From the NCBI RefSeq assembly GCF_020832205.1, contig NZ_JAFIFD010000045.1:1-37716 (forward strand): a stretch of DNA of 37,716 bases, read 5' to 3'. Position numbers and translations under genes: made by a program. Below, in pieces: positions 14,121 through 22,221 of the stretch. Origin of the DNA: Exiguobacterium sp. (GTDB lineage Bacteria > Bacillota > Bacilli > Exiguobacteriales > Exiguobacteriaceae). The notes beneath the pieces are model-generated. The model searched no databases. It was given only the letters and a program-made list of their open reading frames with translations, and had not been told where the DNA came from. Each line of letters opens with the position of its first letter. Within the stretch, counting starts at the first letter, position 1.

Positions 14121-15905
14121 TTACATGAACAGGACGTAAACCATCAACACCGAGACGATGAGGAAGAGCAAGCTCATGATCCCGCCGGCTTTCATGTAGT
14201 CAGCATTCCGGTAACCACCTGGTCCCATGATGAAGGCGTTCACTTGGTGCGTCGGCAAGATGAACGAGTTCGAGGCTGAGACGGCGACGAGAAGGGCGAG
14301 TCCGATCGGGTCCATACTGAACGTATCCGCCATCATGAGGACGAGCGGAACGAGTAAGACGGTCGCTGCGACGTTCGACATGAAGAGCGAGAAGAACATC
14401 GTGATGAGACCGATGATGAACAAGATGGCGAGTGTGCTCCATCCCCCGACGAGGTTGACGATGGCGTTCGCCGTATAAGCGGCCGCTCCGCTCTTCTCAA
14501 ACGCGGTACCGAGCGGAATGAGCCCGGCGAGTAAGAAGACGGTCTTCCAATCGATTGCTGGATAAATTTCTTCTTTTGGGATGACACCGAGCAAGATCAT
14601 GAGAAGTGCGCCTGTGAAGAAACTTAACGACAGCGGGAAGCCCATGAAGACGAGCCCGAGAGAGACGGCGATGGCGAACAGCGCCGGTTTTTTCTTGTTT
14701 TGTTGGGGCGCGAGTTCGGGCGCTTTCACGTCACTGAGCACTGCGACTTCGCGGCCGTTGCGAAGGTTGATCAAGTCTTTCCAGCTGCCATAGACGACGA
14801 GCTGCATCCCGGCTTCGAACGGGACTTCTTCAAGTTTGGTCTGCGTCCCGTCGTTTCCGACGATGGCGAGTGGTTCGAGACGGAAGTTTTTCCGGAAACC
14901 GATGTCACGGAGCGTCTTCCCGATAAACGGAGACGTCGGGGGGACGATAATTTCAGCAAAGCCGCTCTCATCTTCATTCTCAAGTGAGGCAAAGTGTTCG
15001 AGTTCAGGTTTGACTGTCAATTCATAGTCGACGGCAAAGCGGCTGACCGCCTCGTTTGTCCCGAGTATCGCGAGCGTCTGTCCTTCAGCGAGGTGGGTCT
15101 TGCGCCACGGACCATACATCTGGCTCGCATCTTCACGAAGAGCGAGGATGTTGATTCCGTAAGCCGACCAAATATCGAGTTGTTCGATCGTTTGTCCGGC
15201 GAGGCGGGTGTTGACGTCGAGCTCATAGATATCGGTCGTCAAATTATGCGTCTCTTGCATGAACGACGCGCTCGTCACTTGCGTCTCTCCGGACGCCTTC
15301 GGCAAGACGAGTCCACCAGCGAAGTAGAAATAGATGATTCCCGTCGCGAGCAAGGCGAGACCAATCGGTGTGACGGCGAACAAGTTCAACGCGTCGAACC
15401 CGGATTCGGTCAATAAGTCGTTCAAAATGATCAGCGGCCCCGAGGCGACCATCGTAAGTGTTCCACCGAGGATGGCGGCGAACCCCATCGGCATAATCAG
15501 TTTCGATGCCGGGATGTTCGCGTTCTTGCTGATTCGTTTCAGCGCCGGCAAGAACAAGGCGGCCGCCCCGATGTTCTGCATGAAAGCTGAGATCAAGCCG
15601 ACGGTCGTTGACGTCGTCGCCATGACGTTCTTTTCTTTGACACCGACACGTTTCGTGATGAATGCCGCGACCACGGTCATGATGCCAGAGCGTTCGACCC
15701 CGTAACCGATCAGCATGACGCCGATGACGGAGATGACCGCGTTAGAAGCGAATCCAGCAAACGCCTCGTTCGCTGTGATGACGCCGGTCCAAGGCAAGAT
15801 GACCATGATGAGTACGGCGACGAGGTCGGTCCGCAACTTGTCGGAGACGAAAAGGAAAATCGCCAACGCCAGCACGGCGAAAGTTAATAGGATTTCAGTA
15901 GTCAT
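14121..15905 (-). CDS. SLC13/DASS-family transporter with two RCK_C domains
   Basis: A 594-residue polytopic inner-membrane permease of the SLC13 / ArsB-NhaD (ion transporter) superfamily. Five or six membrane helices (1-205) are followed by a cytoplasmic insert with two TrkA-C/RCK_C regulatory domains (about 215-300 and 310-390). A second membrane half (about 405-594) contains the SNVAATVLLVPL and SNSFILPTHQVNAFIMGPGGY signatures. These proteins carry sulfate, dicarboxylates or similar anions; the substrate cannot be decided from sequence. It starts at 15905 with an AGGGGG ribosome site and is monocistronic. Length fits the RCK-containing subgroup. Confidence 0.88.
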   Translation of the reverse strand: MTTEILLTFAVLALAIFLFVSDKLRTDLVAVLIMVILPWTGVITANEAFAGFASNAVISVIGVMLIGYGVERSGIMTVVAAFITKRVGVKEKNVMATTSTTVGLISAFMQNIGAAALFLPALKRISKNANIPASKLIMPMGFAAILGGTLTMVASGPLIILNDLLTESGFDALNLFAVTPIGLALLATGIIYFYFAGGLVLPKASGETQVTSASFMQETHNLTTDIYELDVNTRLAGQTIEQLDIWSAYGINILALREDASQMYGPWRKTHLAEGQTLAILGTNEAVSRFAVDYELTVKPELEHFASLENEDESGFAEIIVPPTSPFIGKTLRDIGFRKNFRLEPLAIVGNDGTQTKLEEVPFEAGMQLVVYGSWKDLINLRNGREVAVLSDVKAPELAPQQNKKKPALFAIAVSLGLVFMGFPLSLSFFTGALLMILLGVIPKEEIYPAIDWKTVFLLAGLIPLGTAFEKSGAAAYTANAIVNLVGGWSTLAILFIIGLITMFFSLFMSNVAATVLLVPLVLMMADTFSMDPIGLALLVAVSASNSFILPTHQVNAFIMGPGGYRNADYMKAGGIMSLLFLIVSVLMVYVLFM

Positions 15906-16017
15906 TCGATATACCCCCTGTGGTATTGTCTGTTCTCATTATAGAGGGTGGAAGGGTCGGATGGGAAGTGAAACGTTCTTCACCATCCGTAAATAGACTT
16001 CAGACAAGACGCATCAA

Positions 16018-16046
16018 CTGACAACGGTCCTTTACTTCGCTAAAAT
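16018..16046 (+). promoter_or_regulatory. Sigma-A promoter of the metNIQ-like operon
   Basis: CTGACA (16018-16023), a 17-base spacer and TAAAAT (16041-16046). The leader is only about 40 bases long, too short for an S-box or T-box riboswitch. Confidence 0.7.
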
Positions 16047-16092
16047 GGGGTACGGGTATCACCAAGTTTTCTTATGGAGAAAGGGACCGTCT

Positions 16093-16839
16093 ATGATCAC
16101 GTTAACGAATGTACGCAAACAGTTTGGCCCCGACACGGCTGTCCGGGACGTCTCGCTGCACATTGATCGAGGTGACATCTATGGCATCATCGGGGCGAGC
16201 GGGGCTGGCAAGTCGACACTCCTCCGGTTGATGAATTTACTCGAGATGCCAGACGCCGGAACGGTCGAGATTGACGGAGCGACACTGACGTCACTCTCGA
16301 GACGGCAACTTCGAGAGAAGCGGCACGTCATCGGGATGATCTTTCAACAGTTCAACCTCGTCGCCAACAAGACCGTTTATGACAATGTCGTCGCCCCGCT
16401 TAAACTAGCCGGTCGACCGAAAGCGACGCACGAGGCCCGAGTGCTCGAATGTCTTCACTTCGTCGGGCTGGAGACGTTTAAAGACAAGTATCCAGCCCAG
16501 TTGAGCGGGGGGCAGAAGCAACGCGTTGCGATCGCCCGGGCGCTCGCGAACGAACCGCACGTCTTGTTATGCGATGAACCGACGTCATCGCTCGACCCGA
16601 ACACGACGGCCGAGATTCTTGGTGTATTGAAGTCAATCAACGAGCGGCTCGGGGTCACCATCGTCATCGTCACGCACGAGATGGACGTCATCAGACAAGT
16701 GTGCGACCGGGTGACCGTCATGGCGGATGGTGCTGTCTATGAGACGCTCGACCTCGTCCCAGGCGGGGTGCCGGCTATCGACAACAATCCGGCCTGGTTC
16801 GTCGACCAGCTGAAGAAGGCAGGTGAGACGGATGCCTGA
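16093..16839 (+). CDS. metN: Methionine-type ABC transporter ATP-binding protein, short form
   Basis: A 248-residue ABC ATPase that energises the importer encoded with the next two genes. Walker A GASGAGKST (34-42), Q-loop FQQFNL, signature LSGGQKQRVAIARAL and Walker B VLLCDEPTSSLD are intact. It matches MetN closely but ends soon after the nucleotide-binding domain. Typical MetN is about 340 residues, with a C-terminal NIL/C2 domain that binds methionine and inhibits transport; that domain is absent here. It starts at ATG 16093 with AAGGGA and overlaps metI by 8 bases. Confidence 0.9.
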   Translation: MITLTNVRKQFGPDTAVRDVSLHIDRGDIYGIIGASGAGKSTLLRLMNLLEMPDAGTVEIDGATLTSLSRRQLREKRHVIGMIFQQFNLVANKTVYDNVVAPLKLAGRPKATHEARVLECLHFVGLETFKDKYPAQLSGGQKQRVAIARALANEPHVLLCDEPTSSLDPNTTAEILGVLKSINERLGVTIVIVTHEMDVIRQVCDRVTVMADGAVYETLDLVPGGVPAIDNNPAWFVDQLKKAGETDA

Positions 16840-17494
16840 CGTGCTCGTGCAATATCAGACCGAGATTTGGCGCTCGATCGGAGAGACGTTCATCATGGTC
16901 GGCGTGTCGATTATCGCCGCCATCCTCGTCGGCTTGCCGCTCGGGACATGGCTTTACTTGTCCCGAAAAGGTCAGTTGCTCGAGAATCGGGCCGTCTTTT
17001 CCGTCCTTAACTTGATCGTCAACATTGTCCGGTCGTTCCCGTTTTTGTTACTCGTCGTGTTTTTGATTCCATTCACGCGGCTCATCATCGGAACAGCCAT
17101 CGGGACGGCAGCGGCGACGGTCCCGCTCGCCATCATCGCCATCGCCCATTACTCGCGTCTCGTCGAGCAATCGCTGTTAGACGTCCCGCGTGGCGTCGTC
17201 GAGGCGGCTGTGTCGATGGGGGCGTCCATCAAGGACGTCATCTTCAAGTTTTTATACGTCGAAGCCCGTTCTGGCCTCGTCCTAGGGCTGACGACGTCAA
17301 TCATCAGCTTCATCTCGTACTCGACCATCATGGGGGTGGTCGGGGGCGGCGGTATCGGCGATTTCGCCATTCGATACGGCTATCAACAGTTTAAGACGGA
17401 ACTGATGATGTACATGATTTTAATCATGCTCGTCTTCGTCCAGATGATTCAGTTCACCGGTACGACGGTGGCTCGGCTCATCGACAAACGCTAA
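16832..17494 (+). CDS. metI: Methionine-type ABC transporter permease
   Basis: A 220-residue permease with five predicted membrane helices and the binding-protein-dependent transport signature near EAAVSMGASIKDVIFKFLYVEA, which forms the coupling helix to the ATPase. It matches MetI in length and in the FIMVGVSI and NIVRSFPFLLLV segments. ATG 16832 overlaps the metN stop (ATGCCTGA), implying translational coupling. The substrate is probably D/L-methionine or a related compound, inferred from the whole operon. Confidence 0.92.
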   Translation: MPDVLVQYQTEIWRSIGETFIMVGVSIIAAILVGLPLGTWLYLSRKGQLLENRAVFSVLNLIVNIVRSFPFLLLVVFLIPFTRLIIGTAIGTAAATVPLAIIAIAHYSRLVEQSLLDVPRGVVEAAVSMGASIKDVIFKFLYVEARSGLVLGLTTSIISFISYSTIMGVVGGGGIGDFAIRYGYQQFKTELMMYMILIMLVFVQMIQFTGTTVARLIDKR

Positions 17495-17522
17495 TTACTT
17501 ATAGAAAGAAGGAAGAAAACTT

Positions 17523-18341
17523 ATGAAAAAATTGATGGCACTCTTTGTCTCACTCACACTCGTGCTCGCAGCATGCGGGAACGATACGGAAACGAACACG
17601 ACGGAAGCCCCGTCAAACGAGCCGCAGACGCTCAAAGTCGCCTCGCTCATCCCACCGATGACGGACATGCTTGAAATTGCGAAAGAACAGCTCGCCGAAG
17701 ACAACATCGAGCTCGAAGTCGTCGTCCTCGGGGACAACGTCCAACCGAATACGGCGCTCGCGGCAGAAGAAGTCGATGCGAACTTCTTCCAACACGTCCC
17801 GTACATGGAAGAGTTCAACCGCAGTAACGATGCGAATCTCGTCCCGATTGAACCGATTTACTTTGCCAACTACGGCGTCTACTCGAAAGACTATGACAAC
17901 ATGGACGATATCCCGGAAGGCGCGACGATCGCCATCGCGAATGATGTGTCGAACATCGACCGTTCGCTCTCGCTCCTTGCCCAACATGACGTGATCGAGC
18001 TCGGCGAGAAGAACGGCGCGTACTACACGCAAGCTGATATTACGGACAACCCGAAGAACTTCAAGTTCCAAGAAGTCGATTTGCTCATGCTCGCGCGCGC
18101 CTATGACGACGTCGACGCGGTCCTCATGACACCGGCCTATGCGGCACCGCTCGGCTTGACGCCGAAGAGTGACGCCCTCTTGACGGAAGGGGTCGAGAAC
18201 GACTTTGCGATCACGCTCGTCGCCCGTGAAGACAACAAAGACGATGAAGCGATCCAAAAACTCGCGGAAGCGCTCACGAGCGATGAAGTGCGTGCGTTCT
18301 TAGAAGAGAATTACGAAGAAACGGCAATTCCGGCGTTTTAA
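17523..18341 (+). CDS. metQ: MetQ/NlpA-family substrate-binding lipoprotein
   Basis: A 272-residue lipoprotein. The signal peptide ends in the lipobox LAAC with Cys18 as the lipidated residue, tethering it to the outer face of the membrane. The rest is a type II-like binding fold of the NlpA/MetQ family, with the typical VDANFFQHVPYME, the GVYSKDY strand and the IAIANDVSNIDRSL segment. The family usually has a P-x-N-R or ND-x-x-N ligand loop; NDVSNIDRS is here. It follows metI by 28 bases with its own ribosome site and closes the operon before a strong terminator. Confidence 0.93.
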   Translation: MKKLMALFVSLTLVLAACGNDTETNTTEAPSNEPQTLKVASLIPPMTDMLEIAKEQLAEDNIELEVVVLGDNVQPNTALAAEEVDANFFQHVPYMEEFNRSNDANLVPIEPIYFANYGVYSKDYDNMDDIPEGATIAIANDVSNIDRSLSLLAQHDVIELGEKNGAYYTQADITDNPKNFKFQEVDLLMLARAYDDVDAVLMTPAYAAPLGLTPKSDALLTEGVENDFAITLVAREDNKDDEAIQKLAEALTSDEVRAFLEENYEETAIPAF

Positions 18342-18345
18342 CGAG

Positions 18346-18377
18346 AAAAGATTGAGCCCACGCGGCTCAATCTTTTT
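18346..18377. terminator. Bidirectional terminator between metQ and the aldo/keto reductase gene
   Basis: AAAAGATTGAGCC and GGCTCAATCTTTT are perfectly complementary around a CCACGC-region loop, with a T-run on either strand. Confidence 0.92.
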
Positions 18378-19212
18378 AGTATTCTTTATATTCTCTTGGG
18401 TCTTGATCATCAATCCGTCCGTCCGGTTTCGTCAAGGCAGCGATGGTCTGCATCTCGTCTTCGGTCAACTCGAAGTTGAAGACGTCGAGGTTCTCTTTTT
18501 GGTGCATCTCGCTCGACGACCGGGGGAGCGGGATGACACCGAGTTGAACGTGCCAGCGCAAAATGATTTGTGACACCGTCTTGCCTTTTTGTTTAGCGAG
18601 CTCGGTGATCGTCTCGTCATGGATGACGGTCCGGGCACGGCTGAGCGGGCTCCACGCCTCAGTGATGATCCCTCGCTCCTTGTCGGCTTGACGCTGCTCG
18701 ACTTGTGAGAAGTAGGGGTGCATCTCGATTTGATTGATGACCGGTGTCTCACCCGTCTCCTCGATCAAACGGTCGAGATGCTCTGGCATGAAGTTCGAGA
18801 CACCGATAGAGCGGATCCATCCGTTCTCTTTCGCTTGGATGAGCGCACGCCACGCCTCGACATATTTGTCTTGCTTCGGGTTCGGCCAGTGTAAGAGAAA
18901 TAGGTCCCAGTAGTCGAGGTTTGCCCGATAGAGTGACTCGCGAATCATCTCGAGCGCGTCGTCATAGTCGAAATATTGACCGCGTAATTTTGAAGTCAGA
19001 AACAGTTGCTCACGCGGGATGCCAGATTGACGGACGGCCTCCCCGACCGCACCTTCGTTATCGTAACGGATCGCCGAGTCGATGAGACGGTAACCGTTAC
19101 GGATAGCGCTCGTGATCGCATCGACACCGTTCTCGCCTCGCAAATAGACGGTACCGAGTCCGATGGCCGGAATCTCGTAGCCGTCATGCAGTTTGATGGT
19201 TGGGATGTTCAT
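18376..19212 (-). CDS. Aldo/keto reductase
   Basis: A 278-residue NADPH-dependent aldo/keto reductase with a (beta/alpha)8 barrel. The catalytic tetrad is complete: Asp45 and Tyr50 in LIDSAIRYDNE, Lys75 in FLTSKLR and His108 in LLHWPNP. The cofactor segment LPRSSSEMHQKENLDVFNF near 235-255 is present. The natural substrate is unknown; relatives reduce methylglyoxal and other carbonyls. ATG 19212 has GAGGAGG; the frame extending to 19227 is less likely. It is monocistronic. Confidence 0.93.
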   Translation of the reverse strand: MNIPTIKLHDGYEIPAIGLGTVYLRGENGVDAITSAIRNGYRLIDSAIRYDNEGAVGEAVRQSGIPREQLFLTSKLRGQYFDYDDALEMIRESLYRANLDYWDLFLLHWPNPKQDKYVEAWRALIQAKENGWIRSIGVSNFMPEHLDRLIEETGETPVINQIEMHPYFSQVEQRQADKERGIITEAWSPLSRARTVIHDETITELAKQKGKTVSQIILRWHVQLGVIPLPRSSSEMHQKENLDVFNFELTEDEMQTIAALTKPDGRIDDQDPREYKEY

Positions 19213-19270
19213 ATAATGCCTCCTCATTCAAAATCCGTTCTCTTGTCCGCTATTCCACTTTCTCGGGGAA

Positions 19271-19282
19271 TCAAACGTTTGA
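19271..19282. promoter_or_regulatory. Palindrome upstream of the aldo/keto reductase gene
   Basis: TCAAACGTTTGA is a perfect 12-base palindrome about 60 bases upstream of the reductase start and about 27 bases from the -35 of the divergent gene. It is an operator candidate with no assigned protein. Confidence 0.35.
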
Positions 19283-19308
19283 ATCGGTCGCAGGAAGATA
19301 AACAAGCG

Positions 19309-19336
19309 TTGTATATTTTCCTATTTTTGTCATAAT
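19309..19336 (+). promoter_or_regulatory. Promoter of the small membrane protein gene at 19355
   Basis: TTGTAT (19309-19314), a 16-base spacer and CATAAT (19331-19336), just ahead of the GAGAGGTGA ribosome site. Confidence 0.55.
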
Positions 19337-19354
19337 AAATGAGAGGTGATGAGA

Positions 19355-19768
19355 ATGAAATGGTGGATCTTGTCTGGGATTTTAATGATTGGCGGGATGA
19401 TGGTCGTCAACGAGGCACTATACGGGAACGCAGCGGCTTTCGGTGTGGCCACAGGAATGATTGTTGCTATGTTGTTTGCGATGAAAAAGTTGAATTCGCG
19501 TCGGAGGCTACGACTAGGTGCACTGTTCGCTCTTTTGATTGGCAGCAGTGTCTATTTTGGGATACCGAATTATTCGATTGTCGAAGCCGAACGTAGTCTG
19601 AAAAAAGTACATGAGGATGTGACATATGTACACGATGTCGGAGTGGTGAATGAGGGGTGGAACCCATTCCAACCGAAACGTGTCTATGTATTTGAAATCG
19701 AGGCAGAGAGCCAAGTCCTATTTTTACCCGATTCAGGAGAAGTCATAAAAACGCGTCCTCCAATGTGA
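19355..19768 (+). CDS. Small membrane protein of unknown function
   Basis: A 137-residue protein with three hydrophobic stretches: residues 4-22, 27-43 and, after a basic KKLNSRRRLRL patch, 56-72. A soluble domain of about 65 residues follows (ERSLKKVHEDVTYVHDVGVVN to the end). I do not recognise a family. ATG 19355 is chosen by the GAGAGGTGA ribosome site, with an in-frame ATG at 19346 rejected as too close. The last 20 bases of the gene form part of the ahpF terminator of the opposite strand, so the two genes meet tail to tail with only 14 bases between stop codons. Confidence 0.75.
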   Translation: MKWWILSGILMIGGMMVVNEALYGNAAAFGVATGMIVAMLFAMKKLNSRRRLRLGALFALLIGSSVYFGIPNYSIVEAERSLKKVHEDVTYVHDVGVVNEGWNPFQPKRVYVFEIEAESQVLFLPDSGEVIKTRPPM

Positions 19769-19777
19769 GGACGCGTT
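19746..19777 (-). terminator. Terminator of ahpCF
   Basis: AACGCGTCCTC (19750-19760) and GAGGACGCGTT (19767-19777) pair perfectly; on the minus strand T5 follows. The hairpin overlaps the end of the opposing membrane protein gene. Confidence 0.88.
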
Positions 19778-19782
19778 CTCTA

Positions 19783-21306
19783 TTAGTTGCGAATCATATA
19801 GTCGAAAGCACCGAGTGCGGCTGTCGCACCAGAGCCCATCGAGATGATGATTTGCTTATAGGCGCTGTTCGTGCAGTCGCCTGCTGCGAACACACCTGGG
19901 ACGTTCGTCGCGCCGTGACGGTCAACGACGACTTCCCCGAAGTTGTTGCGTTCGACCGAGTCGAGCCAGTCCGTGTTCGGGACGAGACCGATTTGGACGA
20001 AGACGCCTTCGAGTTCGACGTGATGCGTCTCGTTCGTCTCGCGAGACAAGTACGAGATGCCGTTCACTTTATCCGTACCTGTGATTTCTGTCGTCTGTGC
20101 GTTCGTGACGACGGTCACGTTCGGGAGGCTGTGGAGACGGTCTTGAAGTACTTGGTCAGCCTTCAGTTCAGGAGCGAACTCGAGCACCGTGACGTGTTTG
20201 ACGATCCCGGCGAGGTCGATGGCAGCTTCAATCCCAGAGTTGCCGCCGCCGATGACCGCGACGCGTTTGCCTTCAAAGAGCGGGCCGTCACAGTGCGGAC
20301 AGTAAGCGACACCTTTGTTTTTGAACTCGGCTTCACCTGGGACGTTGACGTTGCGCCAGCGTGCACCTGTCGAGAGGATGACGCTCTTACTCTTCAAGAC
20401 AGCACCGTTTTCGAGTTCGACTTCAACGAGGTCGTTCTTCTCGAGACGCTTCGCGCGCTGAAGGTTCATGACGTCGATGCCGTACTCTTTCACGTGCTCT
20501 TCTAAGCTCGCGACGAGTTTCGGGCCTTCCGTGTAAGACGTGCCGATGAAGTTTTCAATCCCCATCGTGTCCATCACTTGACCACCGAAGCGCTCGGCGA
20601 CGATTCCTGTACGGATACCTTTACGAGCTGCATAAACGGCTGCGCTCGCGCCGGCTGGGCCGCCACCGATGACGAGGACGTCGTACGGGTCTTTGTCTTC
20701 AAACGCCGAAGCGTCCGGGCCTGTGCCGAGTTTCGCTAAAATCTCTTCGAGTGACATCCGTCCGTTGCCGAACGCCTCACCGTTCAAGAAGACGGTCGGG
20801 ACAGCCATGATTTCTTTCGCTTCCACTTCCGCCTTGAACGCGCCACCGTCGATCATCGTGTGTGAGATGTTCGGGTTGAGCACGCTCATGACGTTGAGTG
20901 CCTGGACGACGTCCGGGCAGTTGTGGCAGCTGAGGCTGATGTACGACTCGAAGTGATACGTGCCTTCGATGTTTTGAATCTGCTTGATCGCATCCGCGTC
21001 AACTTTCGGCGCGCGGCCGCTCACTTGGAGCAACGCGAGGACGAGTGATGTGAACTCGTGACCGAGCGGGATTCCTGCGAAGACGATCCCCGTCTCTTCA
21101 GACGGACGGCTCACGCTGAAGCTCGGTGTGCGTTCGAGCGTGACGTTCTCGACCGAGATGCGTGACGACATGCTCGCGAGTTCGTTCACGAGGTCGAGCA
21201 TCTCTTTTGAGACCGCGTCGTCTCCAGCGCTGACACGGAGGACGACGTCGCCCTCCATGAGCTGGAGATATTGGTCCAACTGTTGTTTAATATCTGCTTC
21301 TAACAT
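19783..21306 (-). CDS. ahpF: Alkyl hydroperoxide reductase subunit F
   Basis: A 507-residue flavoprotein disulfide reductase that moves electrons from NADH to AhpC. The N-terminal tandem thioredoxin-like domain (1-195) carries the redox pair Cys127-His-Asn-Cys130. The thioredoxin-reductase-like part (205-507) has the FAD motif [12 protein letters not shown], the second redox pair Cys336-Pro-His-Cys339, the NAD motif [12 protein letters not shown] and the C-terminal [10 protein letters not shown]. All known catalytic cysteines are kept and length is standard. It begins 12 bases after ahpC, in the same transcript. Confidence 0.97.
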   Translation of the reverse strand: MLEADIKQQLDQYLQLMEGDVVLRVSAGDDAVSKEMLDLVNELASMSSRISVENVTLERTPSFSVSRPSEETGIVFAGIPLGHEFTSLVLALLQVSGRAPKVDADAIKQIQNIEGTYHFESYISLSCHNCPDVVQALNVMSVLNPNISHTMIDGGAFKAEVEAKEIMAVPTVFLNGEAFGNGRMSLEEILAKLGTGPDASAFEDKDPYDVLVIGGGPAGASAAVYAARKGIRTGIVAERFGGQVMDTMGIENFIGTSYTEGPKLVASLEEHVKEYGIDVMNLQRAKRLEKNDLVEVELENGAVLKSKSVILSTGARWRNVNVPGEAEFKNKGVAYCPHCDGPLFEGKRVAVIGGGNSGIEAAIDLAGIVKHVTVLEFAPELKADQVLQDRLHSLPNVTVVTNAQTTEITGTDKVNGISYLSRETNETHHVELEGVFVQIGLVPNTDWLDSVERNNFGEVVVDRHGATNVPGVFAAGDCTNSAYKQIIISMGSGATAALGAFDYMIRN

Positions 21307-21318
21307 GTAATCCGCTCC

Positions 21319-21882
21319 TTACAACTTGCCGACGAGGTCGAGGCTCGGGCGAAGTGTGGCAGAACCTTCTTCCCATTTAGCCGGGCAGACTTCGCCTGGG
21401 TTGTTGCGAACGTATTGTGCCGCTTTGACTTTGTTGACGAGCGTGCTCGCGTCACGGCCGATGCCGCCTGCGTTGATTTCAACAGTTTGGATGACGCCGT
21501 CTGGGTCGATGATGAACGTACCGCGGTCAGCAAGGCCATCTTCTTCGTTCAAGACGTCGAAGTTACGTGAAATTGTGTGTGATGGGTCACCAATCATGAT
21601 GTACTCGATTTTGCCGATTTTCTCTGATGTTTCGTGCCATGCTTTGTGCGTGAAGTGTGTGTCAGTCGATACTGAGTACACTTCGACGCCGAGGTTTTTG
21701 AGTGTTGCGTATTCGTTTTGAAGATCTTCAAGTTCAGTTGGGCAAACGAATGTGAAGTCAGCTGGGTAGAAGCAAACGACGCTCCATTGACCTTTGAAGT
21801 CGTTGTCCGATACTTCGAGGAATTCACCAGTTTGGAATGCTTGTGCTTTGAAAGGTAAGATTTCTTTTCCGATTAATGACAT
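21319..21882 (-). CDS. ahpC: Alkyl hydroperoxide reductase subunit C (peroxiredoxin)
   Basis: A 187-residue typical 2-Cys peroxiredoxin of the AhpC/Prx1 class that reduces H2O2 and organic peroxides in the cytoplasm. Peroxidatic Cys47 is in the FTFVCPTE motif and resolving Cys166 in EVCPAKW. The GGIG and C-terminal YF-type segments of decameric AhpC are partly present (GGIGRDAS). It starts at 21882 with AAGGAGGA and is first in the operon with ahpF. A PerR-like box overlaps its promoter. Confidence 0.97.
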   Translation of the reverse strand: MSLIGKEILPFKAQAFQTGEFLEVSDNDFKGQWSVVCFYPADFTFVCPTELEDLQNEYATLKNLGVEVYSVSTDTHFTHKAWHETSEKIGKIEYIMIGDPSHTISRNFDVLNEEDGLADRGTFIIDPDGVIQTVEINAGGIGRDASTLVNKVKAAQYVRNNPGEVCPAKWEEGSATLRPSLDLVGKL

Positions 21883-21928
21883 TTGTATGTCCTCCTTGGG
21901 TGTTTACTCTAGTGGGATTCTATCTCTA

Positions 21929-21943
21929 CTAGAATAATTATAA
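21929..21943 (-). promoter_or_regulatory. PerR-like box and -10 of ahpCF
   Basis: The 15 bases match the PerR consensus TTATAATNATTATAA at 13 of 14 or fewer informative positions by hand count (two mismatches in the left half). On the minus strand it contains a perfect TATAAT -10 (21937-21942). Binding there would block ahpC transcription, giving peroxide induction. Confidence 0.7.
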
Positions 21944-21959
21944 TGTAATACTAACTTCA

Positions 21960-22188
21960 TATAACCAGCCAAAATTGTCAAGGCGTTTGCATGCTTGGTA
22001 AAATGTTGATATATCAACGTTAAATGGATAAAACGCATAGGTGAAGGAAAGAAAACGGTTACAATATAAACGTGTTTTTGTTTTCAATCACCTATGTGAG
22101 AAAAACAAAAATGGGTTGAATAGAAGGAACTTAATCGAAAAATAGTGAGATGATTCTCGTAAGAAATCATGACATTATCAATTACAAA
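21960..22188. other. AT-rich intergenic region with nested inverted repeats
   Basis: No gene is supported here. It has a plus-strand promoter-like TTGTCA (21975-21980), 18 bases, TAAAAT with an extended TGG, followed at 22012 onward by the 14-base palindrome GTTGATATATCAAC. Downstream, CATAGGTGA (22036-22044) and TCACCTATG (22088-22096) form a perfect inverted repeat. The second copy sits inside a hairpin formed by TTTTTGTTTT and AAAAACAAAAA arms. It may be a regulatory or small-RNA region, or the edge of an acquired island. Confidence 0.4.
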
Positions 22189-22221
22189 CAAAAAAACCTT
22201 AATCTGAAAAAGATCAAGGTT
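22189..22221 (-). terminator. Terminator of the HNH endonuclease gene
   Basis: On the minus strand AACCTTGATC pairs with GATTAAGGTT (one G-T pair) across a short T-rich loop, followed by T7. It overlaps the stop codon. Confidence 0.8.

Noticed and set aside
15906-16092. S-box (SAM) or T-box riboswitch ahead of the metNIQ-like operon
   Set aside because: The leader after the promoter is only about 40 bases and lacks the conserved S-box or T-box motifs.
17613-18257. Open frame of 214 codons opposite metQ
   Set aside because: Composition is typical of antisense shadow frames (V/R/D/F rich) and metQ is clearly coding with a lipobox.
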